Assembly (NCBI GenBank): GCA_049437325.1
Contig: JBMTIM010000007.1
Coordinates: 1 to 64,000 of the forward strand
DNA from: UBA11606 sp049437325
GTDB lineage: Bacteria > Actinomycetota > Acidimicrobiia > Acidimicrobiales > Aldehydirespiratoraceae
Length of the DNA stretch: 64,000 nt
Direction of reading: 5' to 3'
In this document: positions 1 through 8,364 of the stretch, piece by piece
How positions within the stretch are numbered: the first letter of the stretch is position 1
How the letters are laid out: each line of letters opens with the position of its first letter
Made by a program: the position numbers and the translations under genes
The notes under the pieces: generated by a model
The model's database searches: none
The model's input: the letters and a program-made list of their open reading frames with translations, nothing else
Told to the model about the DNA's origin: nothing

Positions 1-8
1 CCACCCAA

Positions 9-197
9 ATGACCACTGTTTACACGTTTCTTTCCGCCTGGATTACCTCTCAGATTCGCGACGAACGTGGCGCGACCCTCGTCGAGTACGCCCTTCTCGT
101 GGCGCTCATCGGCGTGGTCTGTGTTACTGCCTTGACGCTCCTCGGGGGTACGGCCTCGGACAAATTCTCCGAAGTCAGCTCAGCAATCGACAACTGA
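9..197 (+). CDS. flp: Flp/Fap-type IVb pilin subunit
   Basis: A 62-residue Flp pilin precursor. The prepilin-peptidase site is visible: Gly21 followed by ATLVEYALL, which puts Glu at +5 and Tyr at +6 of the mature protein, as in Flp/TadV-processed pilins. It is followed by one hydrophobic helix (about residues 24-46) and a short polar tail. The product should be inserted in the membrane, cleaved and assembled into a thin adhesive pilus by the Tad machinery. Only eight bases lie upstream, so the promoter and any pilus operon partners are outside the window. A TadE/G-like protein at 60285-60617 is the only other pilus-type gene here. Identification is firm; the role in adhesion is family knowledge. 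Confidence 0.9.
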   Translation: MTTVYTFLSAWITSQIRDERGATLVEYALLVALIGVVCVTALTLLGGTASDKFSEVSSAIDN

Positions 198-387
198 TCG
201 CCACATAGCAACTCGAACGCGCAAGAAAGAGCGTCGAATCCCGGGGCCTCGGGGATGCCGAACCTGCTGGAAGCCCCTGCAGGATCGTTCCGCGCCGGTG
301 GACCGTCTCGACTTCGATCAGCTCGCGTCTCTTGGCCGACCTCCTGCGCAGGACGATCGGCCGGTCGAAGATCTTGAGTTCAGATCT

Positions 388-549
388 TCAGAACAACCAA
401 CCCCGGTCGATCCCATACGCAAAGAGGGATAGGAACGCCAAGAGAAACAGCGAGAACACGGCAAGGACTGTGTAGAGATCTCGCGCCGTAATCGGCCTGT
501 CCAAGGGATCTGCCGGTGCTTCTGGATTTGTCGGGTTCTCGTTTTCCAT
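388..549 (-). CDS. 53-residue single-pass membrane protein, function unknown
   Basis: A short frame starting at ATG 549 and ending at TGA 388. The N-terminal half is polar, proline-rich and acidic (MENENPTNPEAPADPLDRP...). It is followed by one hydrophobic helix at about residues 27-46 (YTVLAVFSLFLLAFLSLFAY) and a short tail ending GWLF. This polar-then-hydrophobic layout is typical of real small membrane proteins and unlike a random frame. No good ribosome-binding site is visible; a perfect 7-bp inverted repeat (567-583) lies just upstream. I do not recognise a family. Moderate confidence that it is a gene. Confidence 0.6.
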   Translation of the reverse strand: MENENPTNPEAPADPLDRPITARDLYTVLAVFSLFLLAFLSLFAYGIDRGWLF

Positions 550-566
550 GGCCAAGACTTTACCAA

Positions 567-583
567 TGCAGGGGGTCCCTGCA
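567..583. repeat. Inverted repeat upstream of the 53-residue membrane protein
   Basis: TGCAGGG, three bases, then CCCTGCA: perfect 7-bp arms. It sits 18 bases before the start codon of the small leftward gene, where an operator or 5' hairpin could act. Nothing identifies a regulator. Confidence 0.35.
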
Positions 584-767
584 GGAAGCCAGTCGCTTTG
601 ATTCAGGTGACAACGACCTGCTCAGCGCTTCCTGCTACTGGACGCCGAGTGCAGAACCATCGCAGGGCTCACAGCGGACCGGACACCGCACGAGTCCGTA
701 GACCGGCGAGCAGGGAACATTCGTGCTCGACTGGCAAACCGGGCAGTGAGTTCTGCCGCTCCGGCGA

Positions 768-3707
768 TCAGGGGTTGACGATCAATTTCGAACCCCGACC
801 GTCGGCGCGACGTTCGACGACGATGCCGGGATGGAGGCGTTCTTTCATCGCCTCGACGTGGGTGATGACACCGACCATTCGTCCCTGTTCCTGCAGTCCG
901 TGGAGCGTGTCGATCGCGTCGTCGAGCGCCTGTTGATCGAGTGACCCGAATCCCTCGTCGATGAACAGCGCTTTGGGGCTGTGACTCCGCGCCGAACCAG
1001 TCCGGCTGACGACGTCGGCCAGACCGAGTGCGAGCGCAAGCGACGCCTGGAATTGTTCGCCTCCCGAGAGTGATGTCGGTGAACGATCGCGACCGGTGTG
1101 AGCATCGTCGATGGTCAGGTCCAGACCCTTCCCGCCCAGAACTCGGGCGTTGTCATCGCGCCGGATCGTGTATCGACCGTTGCTCATGCGGCGGAGATGC
1201 TGGGACGCAACCGCAGCGACATGATCGAGTTGTTGACCGAGTACCCAACGCAACAGGTTCACGTCTTTACTGCCCTGACAGACGGCATGAGCGCGGCGAG
1301 CGGCGTCGGCACGATCACGGAGCGGGGCAGAGTTCTTCTGGATCTCGTCGTACTCTCCGATCGCTTTGCGAGCAGCTCTCAGTGCCTGTTGGACCTTCGT
1401 CCTTCGCTCCTCGAGCGCACTCGCTGTGGCTTTGGCTTCGCTGGCGGTGCTGGTCAGTACTTTGGTGTCAGGGCGGTGTGCGGGAATGCCCTGCTCCTCG
1501 AGGGTCTTCAAGGCAGTGTTCGCAGCGGCCACTGCCCTTTGATGCGTTTCCTCGGCATCGAGCGCCTTGCGCTCATCGGCACTGTCGAGCAGCGCCGCCT
1601 GCGCGTCGGCCACCGATCCGAAGCTGCTCGCCGCAAGCGCGCCAGCGGCGAGTTCGTCGGCTTTCTCACGATTCGTGATCGCCGCGGCCTGTTTTTCAAC
1701 CGCTTCCTGATGGTGATCGCGAAGTTCCCCAAGCTTCGCAATCGCGTCGTCACGTTCTTCGAGCGTTGCCGCATCGATGCCCGCCGCCGCAGCGGCAGTC
1801 TCCTCGACGCGTCTTGCTGTTTCCGCGACGCTCTTCTGCAGACCAGCTTCTGCCCCAGAGAGCGTCGCCAACGCGTTGGCCAACGCAGTGAGACGCTCTT
1901 CGCCTGTCGTGCGTTCCGAGATGAGTTCGCTTCGGCGTTCGATTTTCGCAGCGACCTCATCACGCGCCTTGGCTGCAGCCTCGAGGCGTGTGGCGACATC
2001 CGCAACATCGCTCTCGACATCCGGACCGAGCGCAGCCTTCACAGCAGCAAGATCGGCCTCGATCGCGCGTCGCCTCGTTTGCGCTTCGCTGAGTTCCTTC
2101 TGCACCGCTTGCACATCACCGTGACCGACGACATCCCTTCCGTCATCGGCAACAGCGGGGTTGGGGTGTTCGGTCGAGCCACAGACTCTGCAGGGCTCAC
2201 CAGCAACCAACTGAGCCGCCATCCGGGGAGCCTCGCTTTGCAGGTACCCGAGCATCGTTTCCCTGAGGAGCAGTTCCTTGGCGTTCTCGGCGTCGAGCGC
2301 ACCTCGCTGATCCGCAAGCAAACCGTCACGACGCTTGATATGGACGAGCGCGGCCTCGAGGTTCTCACATTCGGTCTCGAACGCCGCAGTGTCGAGGGGG
2401 ATCTCGGAAAGTGCTTCCAGCTGCAGTTCAACACCTTTGATGTCGAGCCGGACCTCTTCTCGTTCGGCCTCGGTCGACTCGACCGACGTCGTGTGGTCGG
2501 CGAACGCTGCTGCTGCCTGTGCTGCGGCCGTTTGCGCCGCTCCGTGGTCGCCGAGTGCTTTTCGCTGAGCGGCAAGGGCGGACTTTGCACCCTCGATGGC
2601 GGTCGTCACTTCGATCAACGACGGGTCCGCGAAGTCGAGATCGACCGCTTCGCCTTCGCTCCTGAGTTCGGCAAGTGCAGCTTCTGCAACAGCAACCGCC
2701 GAGACCTCCGCCTCTTTGGCTTCTGTGCATCTTTCGTCGGCTTCGGTCACAGGTCGTGCAGCAACCGAGTGTCTCGCTGCCTCGGCTGCTGTCCGCACGG
2801 AGGCTTCGTTCTCTGCCAACGTCTTCAGCTTCTCGCGGTGCTGGCTGGCGCTGTCATAGCGGGCGGCAGCTGCTTCGGCTTCCGTAGCCCGGCGAGTTGC
2901 ATCGTCTGCTGTTTCTCTGGCCGCGGTCGCTCGATTCTCGAGCTCGGTGGCGGGTTCTTGCAGCGTTGTGAGATGGGCGCGTACCGCCGTCCAGTCGAGT
3001 TCGTCTCCTTCATCCGACAGTTCGACGCCGAGTTCGTCGCATGCATTCCTGATCATCTCCGCCGACAAACCGAAGAGTTCTGTGATCTGGTTCTCGACCT
3101 CACGAACCTTGGCCTCTGCTTCGTCACGCTGGTTCTTCAGTGCTCGGGTGATCGCTTCGAAGACGGCACCGCCGAAGAGCTGGCGCAGCAGCGTTTCTCG
3201 ATCGGTCGACTTGTCGAGCAGGAATCGCTGCACTTCGCCCTGCGGGAGCACCATTACCCGCTTGAACTGCTCGGCGTCGAGCCCAATCAGATCAGTGATG
3301 TAGCTAGCGACCTCTCGCACACCTGAACTCAGGTTGGTGACCTGATTGCCGTCGATCTTGTCGAGGCGAGCCGACGCACGCTCGATGGTCGTGCCTGCGC
3401 CACTCTTCTTCGGGCGCTCGTACTTCGGTGTCTGCTCGGCGACGTAAACCACACCGCCCGCCTCGAACGTGAACCGCGCATACGTGCGAGTACCGGCGTC
3501 GGCATGATGCGAACGGATGTCGTCCGCCGGCTTCAGCGGCATATCGCCGAAGAGGGCGAAACTGATCGCATCGAAGACGGTCGTCTTGCCCGTGCCGGTG
3601 TCGCCGGAGATGACGAAAAGGCCACGGGCAGAGAGGGCGGCGAAGTCGACTTCGACCTCACCGGGGTACGAACCAAAGGCTGCGAATTCGATCTTGAGTG
3701 GCTTCAC
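768..3707 (-). CDS. sbcC: Exonuclease SbcC (Rad50-like ATPase subunit of SbcCD)
   Basis: The 979-residue ATPase subunit of the SbcCD (Mre11-Rad50-type) nuclease, which opens hairpins and blocked DNA ends. Walker A is GDTGTGKTT at about residues 35-43. Long coiled-coil arms flank a zinc-hook CRVC near residue 506, and the C-terminal head carries the ABC signature LSGGEQFQASLALA and Walker B ALFIDEGFGSLD. Length matches actinobacterial SbcC. The GTG start overlaps the sbcD stop by four bases (3704-3707), so the pair is translationally coupled and forms one complex. No defect is seen. Confidence 0.95.
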   Translation of the reverse strand: MKPLKIEFAAFGSYPGEVEVDFAALSARGLFVISGDTGTGKTTVFDAISFALFGDMPLKPADDIRSHHADAGTRTYARFTFEAGGVVYVAEQTPKYERPKKSGAGTTIERASARLDKIDGNQVTNLSSGVREVASYITDLIGLDAEQFKRVMVLPQGEVQRFLLDKSTDRETLLRQLFGGAVFEAITRALKNQRDEAEAKVREVENQITELFGLSAEMIRNACDELGVELSDEGDELDWTAVRAHLTTLQEPATELENRATAARETADDATRRATEAEAAAARYDSASQHREKLKTLAENEASVRTAAEAARHSVAARPVTEADERCTEAKEAEVSAVAVAEAALAELRSEGEAVDLDFADPSLIEVTTAIEGAKSALAAQRKALGDHGAAQTAAAQAAAAFADHTTSVESTEAEREEVRLDIKGVELQLEALSEIPLDTAAFETECENLEAALVHIKRRDGLLADQRGALDAENAKELLLRETMLGYLQSEAPRMAAQLVAGEPCRVCGSTEHPNPAVADDGRDVVGHGDVQAVQKELSEAQTRRRAIEADLAAVKAALGPDVESDVADVATRLEAAAKARDEVAAKIERRSELISERTTGEERLTALANALATLSGAEAGLQKSVAETARRVEETAAAAAGIDAATLEERDDAIAKLGELRDHHQEAVEKQAAAITNREKADELAAGALAASSFGSVADAQAALLDSADERKALDAEETHQRAVAAANTALKTLEEQGIPAHRPDTKVLTSTASEAKATASALEERRTKVQQALRAARKAIGEYDEIQKNSAPLRDRADAARRAHAVCQGSKDVNLLRWVLGQQLDHVAAVASQHLRRMSNGRYTIRRDDNARVLGGKGLDLTIDDAHTGRDRSPTSLSGGEQFQASLALALGLADVVSRTGSARSHSPKALFIDEGFGSLDQQALDDAIDTLHGLQEQGRMVGVITHVEAMKERLHPGIVVERRADGRGSKLIVNP

Positions 3708-4885
3708 GACGCGGTCTCCCTCGTTGCTGCATCGACGGCGGCCTTCAGCAGCGTTCGCTCCAAATCGTCGGGCTCGACGTGCTGCCGTTCGGTCCAGAAT
3801 GCGATCACGGTCTCGAGTGGGTCGATCCGGTCGGGTGAGGCAGTGGGTTGGAAGGCGGGCATCGTCGTCGACGCCGAAGGTTGCAGATGGACTTCGATGA
3901 TGAGTGGGTACCGCTCCTCCAGTCTCGACTTGGCATCGAGGACGAGGCCAGGATCGGTGACCGTTGCCCGAACGAACCGGTCCACGGCCTGAGGGTGACT
4001 GGTGACGTCGAGAAGCTCGTCCATGGTGCCTGTCATCGAATAGACCTTGCGACCAACCTCGAGATCGATCGTGTCGATCTCGACGGCACCAGTTGCATCC
4101 ATGTCGACGATGGTCACGGACTTCTGATGATCTTCGGAGAACGAGTACGGGATCGGTGTTCCGGAGTACCGGATCGCTTCTCGTCCGACGTGTTGGGGTC
4201 GGTGCAAGTGCCCCAACGCCGTGTACGAAAACTCGTCGAACACAGACAGGTTGACCGCTCCATGCCCACCGACCTCAAGGACGCGCTCGGAATCCGACTC
4301 CTCGGGCTGGTCTTCGGGTCGGTCACCGCCGATCACGAAGGCGTGGGCAACAGCAACCGCGCGCGGTGCTCGCCGTTCGGAACGGGCCTGCTCGATCGCT
4401 GCGGCCAGGACATCGTGGTGGGTCCGACGCACACTACGGGCGAGCTTTTCGTCGGCGCTGCGATCGGGGTCGTCGTCTGGTGCTGCCACCGGGTCGAGGA
4501 AGGGCAGCAGCACGAGGTCGAGGGGGCCGTCTTCGAACTCGAGGGGGATGACCCGGCCGACGCCCTCGTACCCGCCTCGGACGTACACGCCGGAACCGTC
4601 GAGCAGGTCGTCGTACGGCGACAGTCGATCGGCACCGTCATGGTTTCCCGAGATCACCGCCACCTTCACGTCGAGGTCGCGGAGCCGCCGCAACGTTGTT
4701 CGGAACAACTCGATCGATTCGGTCGGCGCGATCGCACGGTCGAAGATGTCACCGGCGATGACGACCAGATCAGCCTCATGTTCATCCACGAGACTGACGA
4801 ACAGGTCACAGAACGCCACCTGGTCGTCGTGCAGCGACACCGGGCCGAAGCTTCGGCCGAGGTGCCAGTCGCTGGTGTGCAGCAT
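3704..4885 (-). CDS. sbcD: Exonuclease SbcD (Mre11-like nuclease subunit)
   Basis: Metallophosphoesterase subunit of SbcCD, 393 residues. The dinuclear metal-site motifs appear in order: TSDWHLGR near the N-terminus, VIAGDIFDRA, ISGNHDG and YTALGHLHRPQ. I start it at ATG 4885 because the protein there begins MLHTSDWHLGR, as the family does, and GGGAGGAA lies upstream; the frame stays open for another 32 codons without homology. It is the upstream gene of the sbcDC operon, divergent from the lipoprotein at 4967 across about 80 bases. Confidence 0.95.
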   Translation of the reverse strand: MLHTSDWHLGRSFGPVSLHDDQVAFCDLFVSLVDEHEADLVVIAGDIFDRAIAPTESIELFRTTLRRLRDLDVKVAVISGNHDGADRLSPYDDLLDGSGVYVRGGYEGVGRVIPLEFEDGPLDLVLLPFLDPVAAPDDDPDRSADEKLARSVRRTHHDVLAAAIEQARSERRAPRAVAVAHAFVIGGDRPEDQPEESDSERVLEVGGHGAVNLSVFDEFSYTALGHLHRPQHVGREAIRYSGTPIPYSFSEDHQKSVTIVDMDATGAVEIDTIDLEVGRKVYSMTGTMDELLDVTSHPQAVDRFVRATVTDPGLVLDAKSRLEERYPLIIEVHLQPSASTTMPAFQPTASPDRIDPLETVIAFWTERQHVEPDDLERTLLKAAVDAATRETAS

Positions 4886-4966
4886 TCTCACGTTGTTCCT
4901 CCCTTCACACCGCCATGCCACCATGGCACCGTTCGCAAGCAACTGCGGTGAACAAGGGACACATCG

Positions 4967-5863
4967 ATGAAGAACCCACAATCCTGCATGCGGTCGACTT
5001 TCGTTCTTGCCATCCTCGCCTTGCTGCTGGCGGGGTGCGGTCCTGGTGACACTCCGCCCGCAGCGCCGACCGGTGCCCTGATCGTGCAGCAGGGCCCGCT
5101 GAGTGGTCCACCGTCACTGGTGTCGTACGAGCTCGACGGCACCGCGCCGTCCGCCCTCGTTCCCGGGCCGGACGGAGCCGCAGCAGGCCGCTGGGCGCCT
5201 GACGGACAGCGTCTGCTCTGGATCCAGCGATCCGCCGATGGCACCGTGGCGCTCGTGGTGGGTGACCCCGACGGCACTACGTCGTCGGTCGTTGCGACGG
5301 TTGGCGCCGGCGACACGGCGACCTGGGCCCCCGACTGCCGTCGCCTTGCGGTGTCACTGCGAGACGATTCCACCGGCGCGCAAGCGCTCCAGCTGCTGAC
5401 ACTGGACGCATCTGCGGTGTCGTCACTCGACACCGATGTCGACGGGGCAGGCCCCGACTGGTCTCCGAGCGGCGACGTCGTGGTGTTCGCCGGCGACCGA
5501 GGAGGCGACACCGACATCGTCGTGCTCGATGTGGCCGACGGGACTGAACGACAACTCACCGACAACACCGTCGGTGACACCGGTCCGCGCTGGTCCCCCG
5601 ATGGTGACCGCATCGCTTGGGCCAGCCGGGTCAACGAACGCAAGCAGATCTTCGTGATGGGTGCCGACGGCGGCGCGAAGATGCAGCTCACCGTTGGGAT
5701 GAATGGCGGCGAGCACCCGGTGTGGTCGCCGGACGGCGAGTGGATCGCCTACCAGCAGGCCGGGACCGCACTTGCGATCATGCGAGCGGACGGCAGTGAT
5801 CACCGCCTCCTCGACATCGTCGGGATTCCGACCGACTGGGGGCCACCGACCGGTTCGTGTTGA
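4967..5863 (+). CDS. TolB-like beta-propeller lipoprotein
   Basis: A 298-residue exported lipoprotein. The N-terminus has a positively charged start, a hydrophobic stretch (FVLAILALLLAGC) and an LLAGC lipobox. The rest is a series of blades with the PD40/WD40-like signature, for example DWSPSGDVVVFAGDRGGDTD, RWSPDGDRIAWASRV and VWSPDGEWIAYQQ, as in TolB and dipeptidyl-peptidase propellers. No catalytic domain is attached. It probably acts as an extracytoplasmic binding or scaffolding protein; substrate unknown. AAGGGA precedes the ATG. It is divergent from sbcD and followed closely by the small flavin oxidoreductase gene. Confidence 0.8.
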   Translation: MKNPQSCMRSTFVLAILALLLAGCGPGDTPPAAPTGALIVQQGPLSGPPSLVSYELDGTAPSALVPGPDGAAAGRWAPDGQRLLWIQRSADGTVALVVGDPDGTTSSVVATVGAGDTATWAPDCRRLAVSLRDDSTGAQALQLLTLDASAVSSLDTDVDGAGPDWSPSGDVVVFAGDRGGDTDIVVLDVADGTERQLTDNTVGDTGPRWSPDGDRIAWASRVNERKQIFVMGADGGAKMQLTVGMNGGEHPVWSPDGEWIAYQQAGTALAIMRADGSDHRLLDIVGIPTDWGPPTGSC

Positions 5864-5912
5864 GCGACGGCGGTCGCCGACCCGAACGACTCGGACGTGG
5901 CACGATGAGGCA

Positions 5913-6296
5913 ATGCTCCACGAACAGGTCCGGACGCTTGCCGAAGGCGCCAATTTCGCCGCCTTGACCACCCTGATGCCCGACGGGCAGCCCCAGACCC
6001 ACATCATGTGGGTGGGCTGCGACGAGAACCACATCCTCATCAACACCGAGATCCATCGCCGCAAATTCAAAAATGTCGAAGCCGATCCCCGGGTGACGGT
6101 CGCCATCTGGGACGCCGAGAATGCGTACTCGTTCGTCGAGATCCGCGGACGCGTTGTCGAGACGATCACCGGGTCCGCTGCCCTCGACAGCATCAACGCG
6201 TTGTCCCGGAAATACACCGGCGGTGACTACCAGCCCGACATCCAGTCGGAGCGGGTCATTCTCAAGATCGCTCCCGATCGGCAGGTCACGCGCTGA
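5913..6296 (+). CDS. PPOX-class F420-dependent oxidoreductase family protein
   Basis: A 127-residue split-barrel flavin-binding protein of the pyridoxamine-5'-phosphate-oxidase-like superfamily, the group that in actinobacteria uses F420 (or FMN). Visible signatures are ANFAALTTLMPDGQPQTHIMWVG near the start, the central block INTEIHRRKFKNVEADPRVTV, and FVEIRGRVVET. The start at ATG 5913 gives the usual compact length; the frame is open further upstream but that part overlaps the preceding lipoprotein gene. It probably reduces small unsaturated or quinone-like molecules; the natural substrate cannot be told from sequence. It converges on znuB. Confidence 0.8.
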   Translation: MLHEQVRTLAEGANFAALTTLMPDGQPQTHIMWVGCDENHILINTEIHRRKFKNVEADPRVTVAIWDAENAYSFVEIRGRVVETITGSAALDSINALSRKYTGGDYQPDIQSERVILKIAPDRQVTR

Positions 6297-6351
6297 TCGA
6301 TCCGTCGAGCACGTCGATGAACGCAGTCCGGGTGCTGGAGGGGCTGCCCGA

Positions 6352-7200
6352 CTAGCCGACAGCGACGGGTGCTGAGCGGCGTATCGATGTTCGGATCTCC
6401 TGCACGACCAACACGACGAAGAACTGCAGTACCGACAGCGCCGCCATCGTTGCGCCGCCGGCCGTGTCGTGGTGGAAGCTGATGGCGAGTCCGAGCACCA
6501 CGGCAAGGGATCCGAAGCCGATCGCCGTGAACATGATCGTGGGCACCCGCTTCACCAGCAGCATGGCAGTGGCGGGCGGACCGACCAACAGGCCGAACAC
6601 GAGCAGCGTGCCGACCGCCTGAAAGCTGGCCACGATGCTGAGTGCGACAAGGGCGAGCAGCACGGATTGGGCGGCACCCGGGCGCATCCCGAGGGTCTCG
6701 GCTTTGGCACGATTGAAGGTCAGGGCAAGGAACGGGCGGTACATCACCACCGAAACAGCCACGACCACGACCGTCGCCACCACCTGGGTACGGATGTCGG
6801 CTGCCGTGACGCCGAGAACATCACCGAACAGCAGTGAGGTGACCTCGGTCGTGAAGGCTCGGGCCCGTGAAACGATCACGATGCCGAGCGCCAACATCCC
6901 GACGAACAGCAAACCGATTGCTGTGTCCTCACGCACGATCGTTCGCGCCGAAACGGCGGTCACGAGCCCACTCATGATGATCGCCGCCACGAAGGCACCG
7001 ATGATGGGGTTGAAGCCCCAGAGCACCGCCAACGCGATGCCGGGAATGACGCCGTGGGCCAGGGCGTCGCCCAGGAAGGACAGACCCCGCAACACCACCC
7101 ACGTGCCGACCACCGATGTTGCGACGACGGCGATCAGTCCGCCGAGGAGCGCACGTTGCATGAAGGTCGGCTCGAACGCCTCGGTGAAGAAGTCGATCAC
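6352..7200 (-). CDS. znuB: Zinc/manganese ABC transporter permease (ZnuB family)
   Basis: A 282-residue integral membrane permease of the ABC-3 family with about eight hydrophobic segments. The typical N-terminal block TWVVLRGLSFLGDALAHGVIPG and the later GTLLVFGLLVGPPATAMLL are present. It would form the channel for metal delivered by the binding protein encoded immediately upstream (znuA stop at 7205, four bases away). The ATPase partner is encoded in the divergent unit at 8365. Zinc is the likely substrate because a Zur-type regulator and a His-rich binding protein accompany it; manganese cannot be excluded from the permease alone. Confidence 0.9.
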   Translation of the reverse strand: MIDFFTEAFEPTFMQRALLGGLIAVVATSVVGTWVVLRGLSFLGDALAHGVIPGIALAVLWGFNPIIGAFVAAIIMSGLVTAVSARTIVREDTAIGLLFVGMLALGIVIVSRARAFTTEVTSLLFGDVLGVTAADIRTQVVATVVVVAVSVVMYRPFLALTFNRAKAETLGMRPGAAQSVLLALVALSIVASFQAVGTLLVFGLLVGPPATAMLLVKRVPTIMFTAIGFGSLAVVLGLAISFHHDTAGGATMAALSVLQFFVVLVVQEIRTSIRRSAPVAVG

Positions 7201-7204
7201 GACC

Positions 7205-8257
7205 TCAGGATGCCAGAGCAGCAGCGATCCGCTCTGCGTTTGCCCGAATCATCTCGACGTAGGTTGCGCCGTCGGAACCCGCCCCGCCGAGCGACTCGGA
7301 ATAGAGCTCGACGATCTCGATGTCACCGACTTCGTCCGCCAGGGTCTGCGCAAGATCGGTCGACGACGAGACGTCGGCGAAGATCACCGTCACACCGGTG
7401 TCGCGAATCGTCTCGGCCAACGCAGCCAGCGCAGCTGCGCTTGCCCCGTCGGTCGTCGAGCCCCCCGGGATGATTGCCCCGACGACATCGAATCCATACC
7501 GCTCTGCGAAGTAGCCGAAGACTTCATGGTTGGTGACGAGCACACGTTGCGGTGACGGGATCGCTGCCAGCAGGCCGGCGATCTCGGCGTCGAGCGCTTC
7601 GAGTTCCAGTTCGTACGTGTCGGCTGCGGCCTCGACAGCGACGGTGTCGATTCCGTCGACTTCGTCGATCAGGAAGTCAGCGATGGCGTGAACGACGACA
7701 GCCATGCGAGCAGGATCGGTGAAGAAGTGAGGATCGGTTCCATCGTGTCCGTGGGCGTCGTCATGATCGCCGTGATCCTCGTCCTCATGATCGCCGTGAT
7801 CCTCGTCCTCATGATCGCCGTGATCCTCGCCCTCATGATCGCCGTGATCCTCGTCCACGTGCTCCGTCGCCGGGTCATGGTCGTCGTCGAACTCGATCGA
7901 CCTCACGGCCCTGATCGCCTCGAACACGGCAACGCCGTCGGCCTCGGCGCCCTCGATCACGTCGAGCAAGCCCTCTTCGAAGCCAGCTCCATTCACGATC
8001 AACGCATCGGCCGACCGTATGGCGTCGGCCTGGCGGGCTGATGCCTGGAACTCGTGCGGATCGGCGCCGACCGGCATGATCGTCACAACGTCGACAACAC
8101 CCCCCGTCAAATTGGTGACCACGTCGCCGAGGATGTTTGTCGTCACGACAACGGTCGGCTGACCACTGTCACCCGCCCCGGGGGTTTGCTCACTACACCC
8201 AGACGTGGTCGAGACAATGACTCCAACGGTCACGAGGGCAGAGAGGACACGACGCAT
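7205..8257 (-). CDS. znuA: Zinc ABC transporter substrate-binding lipoprotein with His-rich loop (ZnuA family)
   Basis: A 349-residue cluster A-I metal-binding protein. The start at ATG 8257 is chosen because it gives MRRVLSALVTVGVIVSTTSGC, a lipoprotein signal with Cys21, and GGAG lies just upstream. Metal-site histidines occur in DPHEF, in DPHFF and in VTNHEVFGYFAERYGF. Between the first two sites is an unusually long His/Asp/Glu loop built of 8-residue units (DHGDHEDE), matching a 24-bp DNA repeat at 7762-7857. Such loops collect zinc in ZnuA-type proteins. It is co-transcribed with znuB and preceded by Zur-like boxes. Confidence 0.93.
   Translation of the reverse strand: MRRVLSALVTVGVIVSTTSGCSEQTPGAGDSGQPTVVVTTNILGDVVTNLTGGVVDVVTIMPVGADPHEFQASARQADAIRSADALIVNGAGFEEGLLDVIEGAEADGVAVFEAIRAVRSIEFDDDHDPATEHVDEDHGDHEGEDHGDHEDEDHGDHEDEDHGDHDDAHGHDGTDPHFFTDPARMAVVVHAIADFLIDEVDGIDTVAVEAAADTYELELEALDAEIAGLLAAIPSPQRVLVTNHEVFGYFAERYGFDVVGAIIPGGSTTDGASAAALAALAETIRDTGVTVIFADVSSSTDLAQTLADEVGDIEIVELYSESLGGAGSDGATYVEMIRANAERIAAALAS
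7762..7857. repeat. Four tandem 24-bp repeats inside znuA
   Basis: Four near-identical 24-bp units start at 7762, 7786, 7810 and 7834. They encode the acidic/His repeats of the ZnuA metal loop. The third unit has a base change (gtc to gcc), giving Gly for Asp. Copy number is likely to vary between strains by slippage. Confidence 0.9.
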
Positions 8258-8268
8258 AGAGCTCCAAA

Positions 8269-8285
8269 TGAGAATGACTATCACT
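8269..8285. promoter_or_regulatory. Zur-like box upstream of znuA
   Basis: TGAGAATGACTATCACT resembles the actinobacterial Zur/Fur-family box (TGAAAATGATTATCATT-like, A/T-rich dyad). It lies 12-28 bases upstream of the znuA start, in the region shared with divergent znuC. Assignment rests on similarity and on the presence of a zur-like gene nearby. Confidence 0.6.
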
Positions 8286-8331
8286 GTCAGAAGCGACGAT
8301 ACCGGCGGGCGATCCCAACTCCCAATCGGAA

Positions 8332-8346
8332 TGAGAATTGTTTTCA
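8332..8346. promoter_or_regulatory. Second Zur-like box upstream of znuC
   Basis: TGAGAATTGTTTTCA is an interrupted dyad with TGAgAA and TTtTCA half-sites. It lies about 19 bases before the preferred znuC start at 8365. A potential TTG start at 8338 falls inside it, which argues against that upstream start. Confidence 0.6.
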
Positions 8347-8364
8347 ACAGCTACCCTCCAGCAC

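Noticed and set aside
238..256. Hairpin-like ATCCC...GGGAT after the pilin gene
   Set aside because: Only five base pairs in the arms and no T-tract; too weak to call a terminator.
1098..3326. Long open frame opposite sbcC (742 codons)
   Set aside because: It mirrors a well-conserved gene with clear Walker, signature and zinc-hook motifs. Its own translation has no family features and reflects third-position GC bias.
7762..7857. Short tandem repeat as a CRISPR array
   Set aside because: The units are 24 bp with no spacers and encode in-frame protein repeats.
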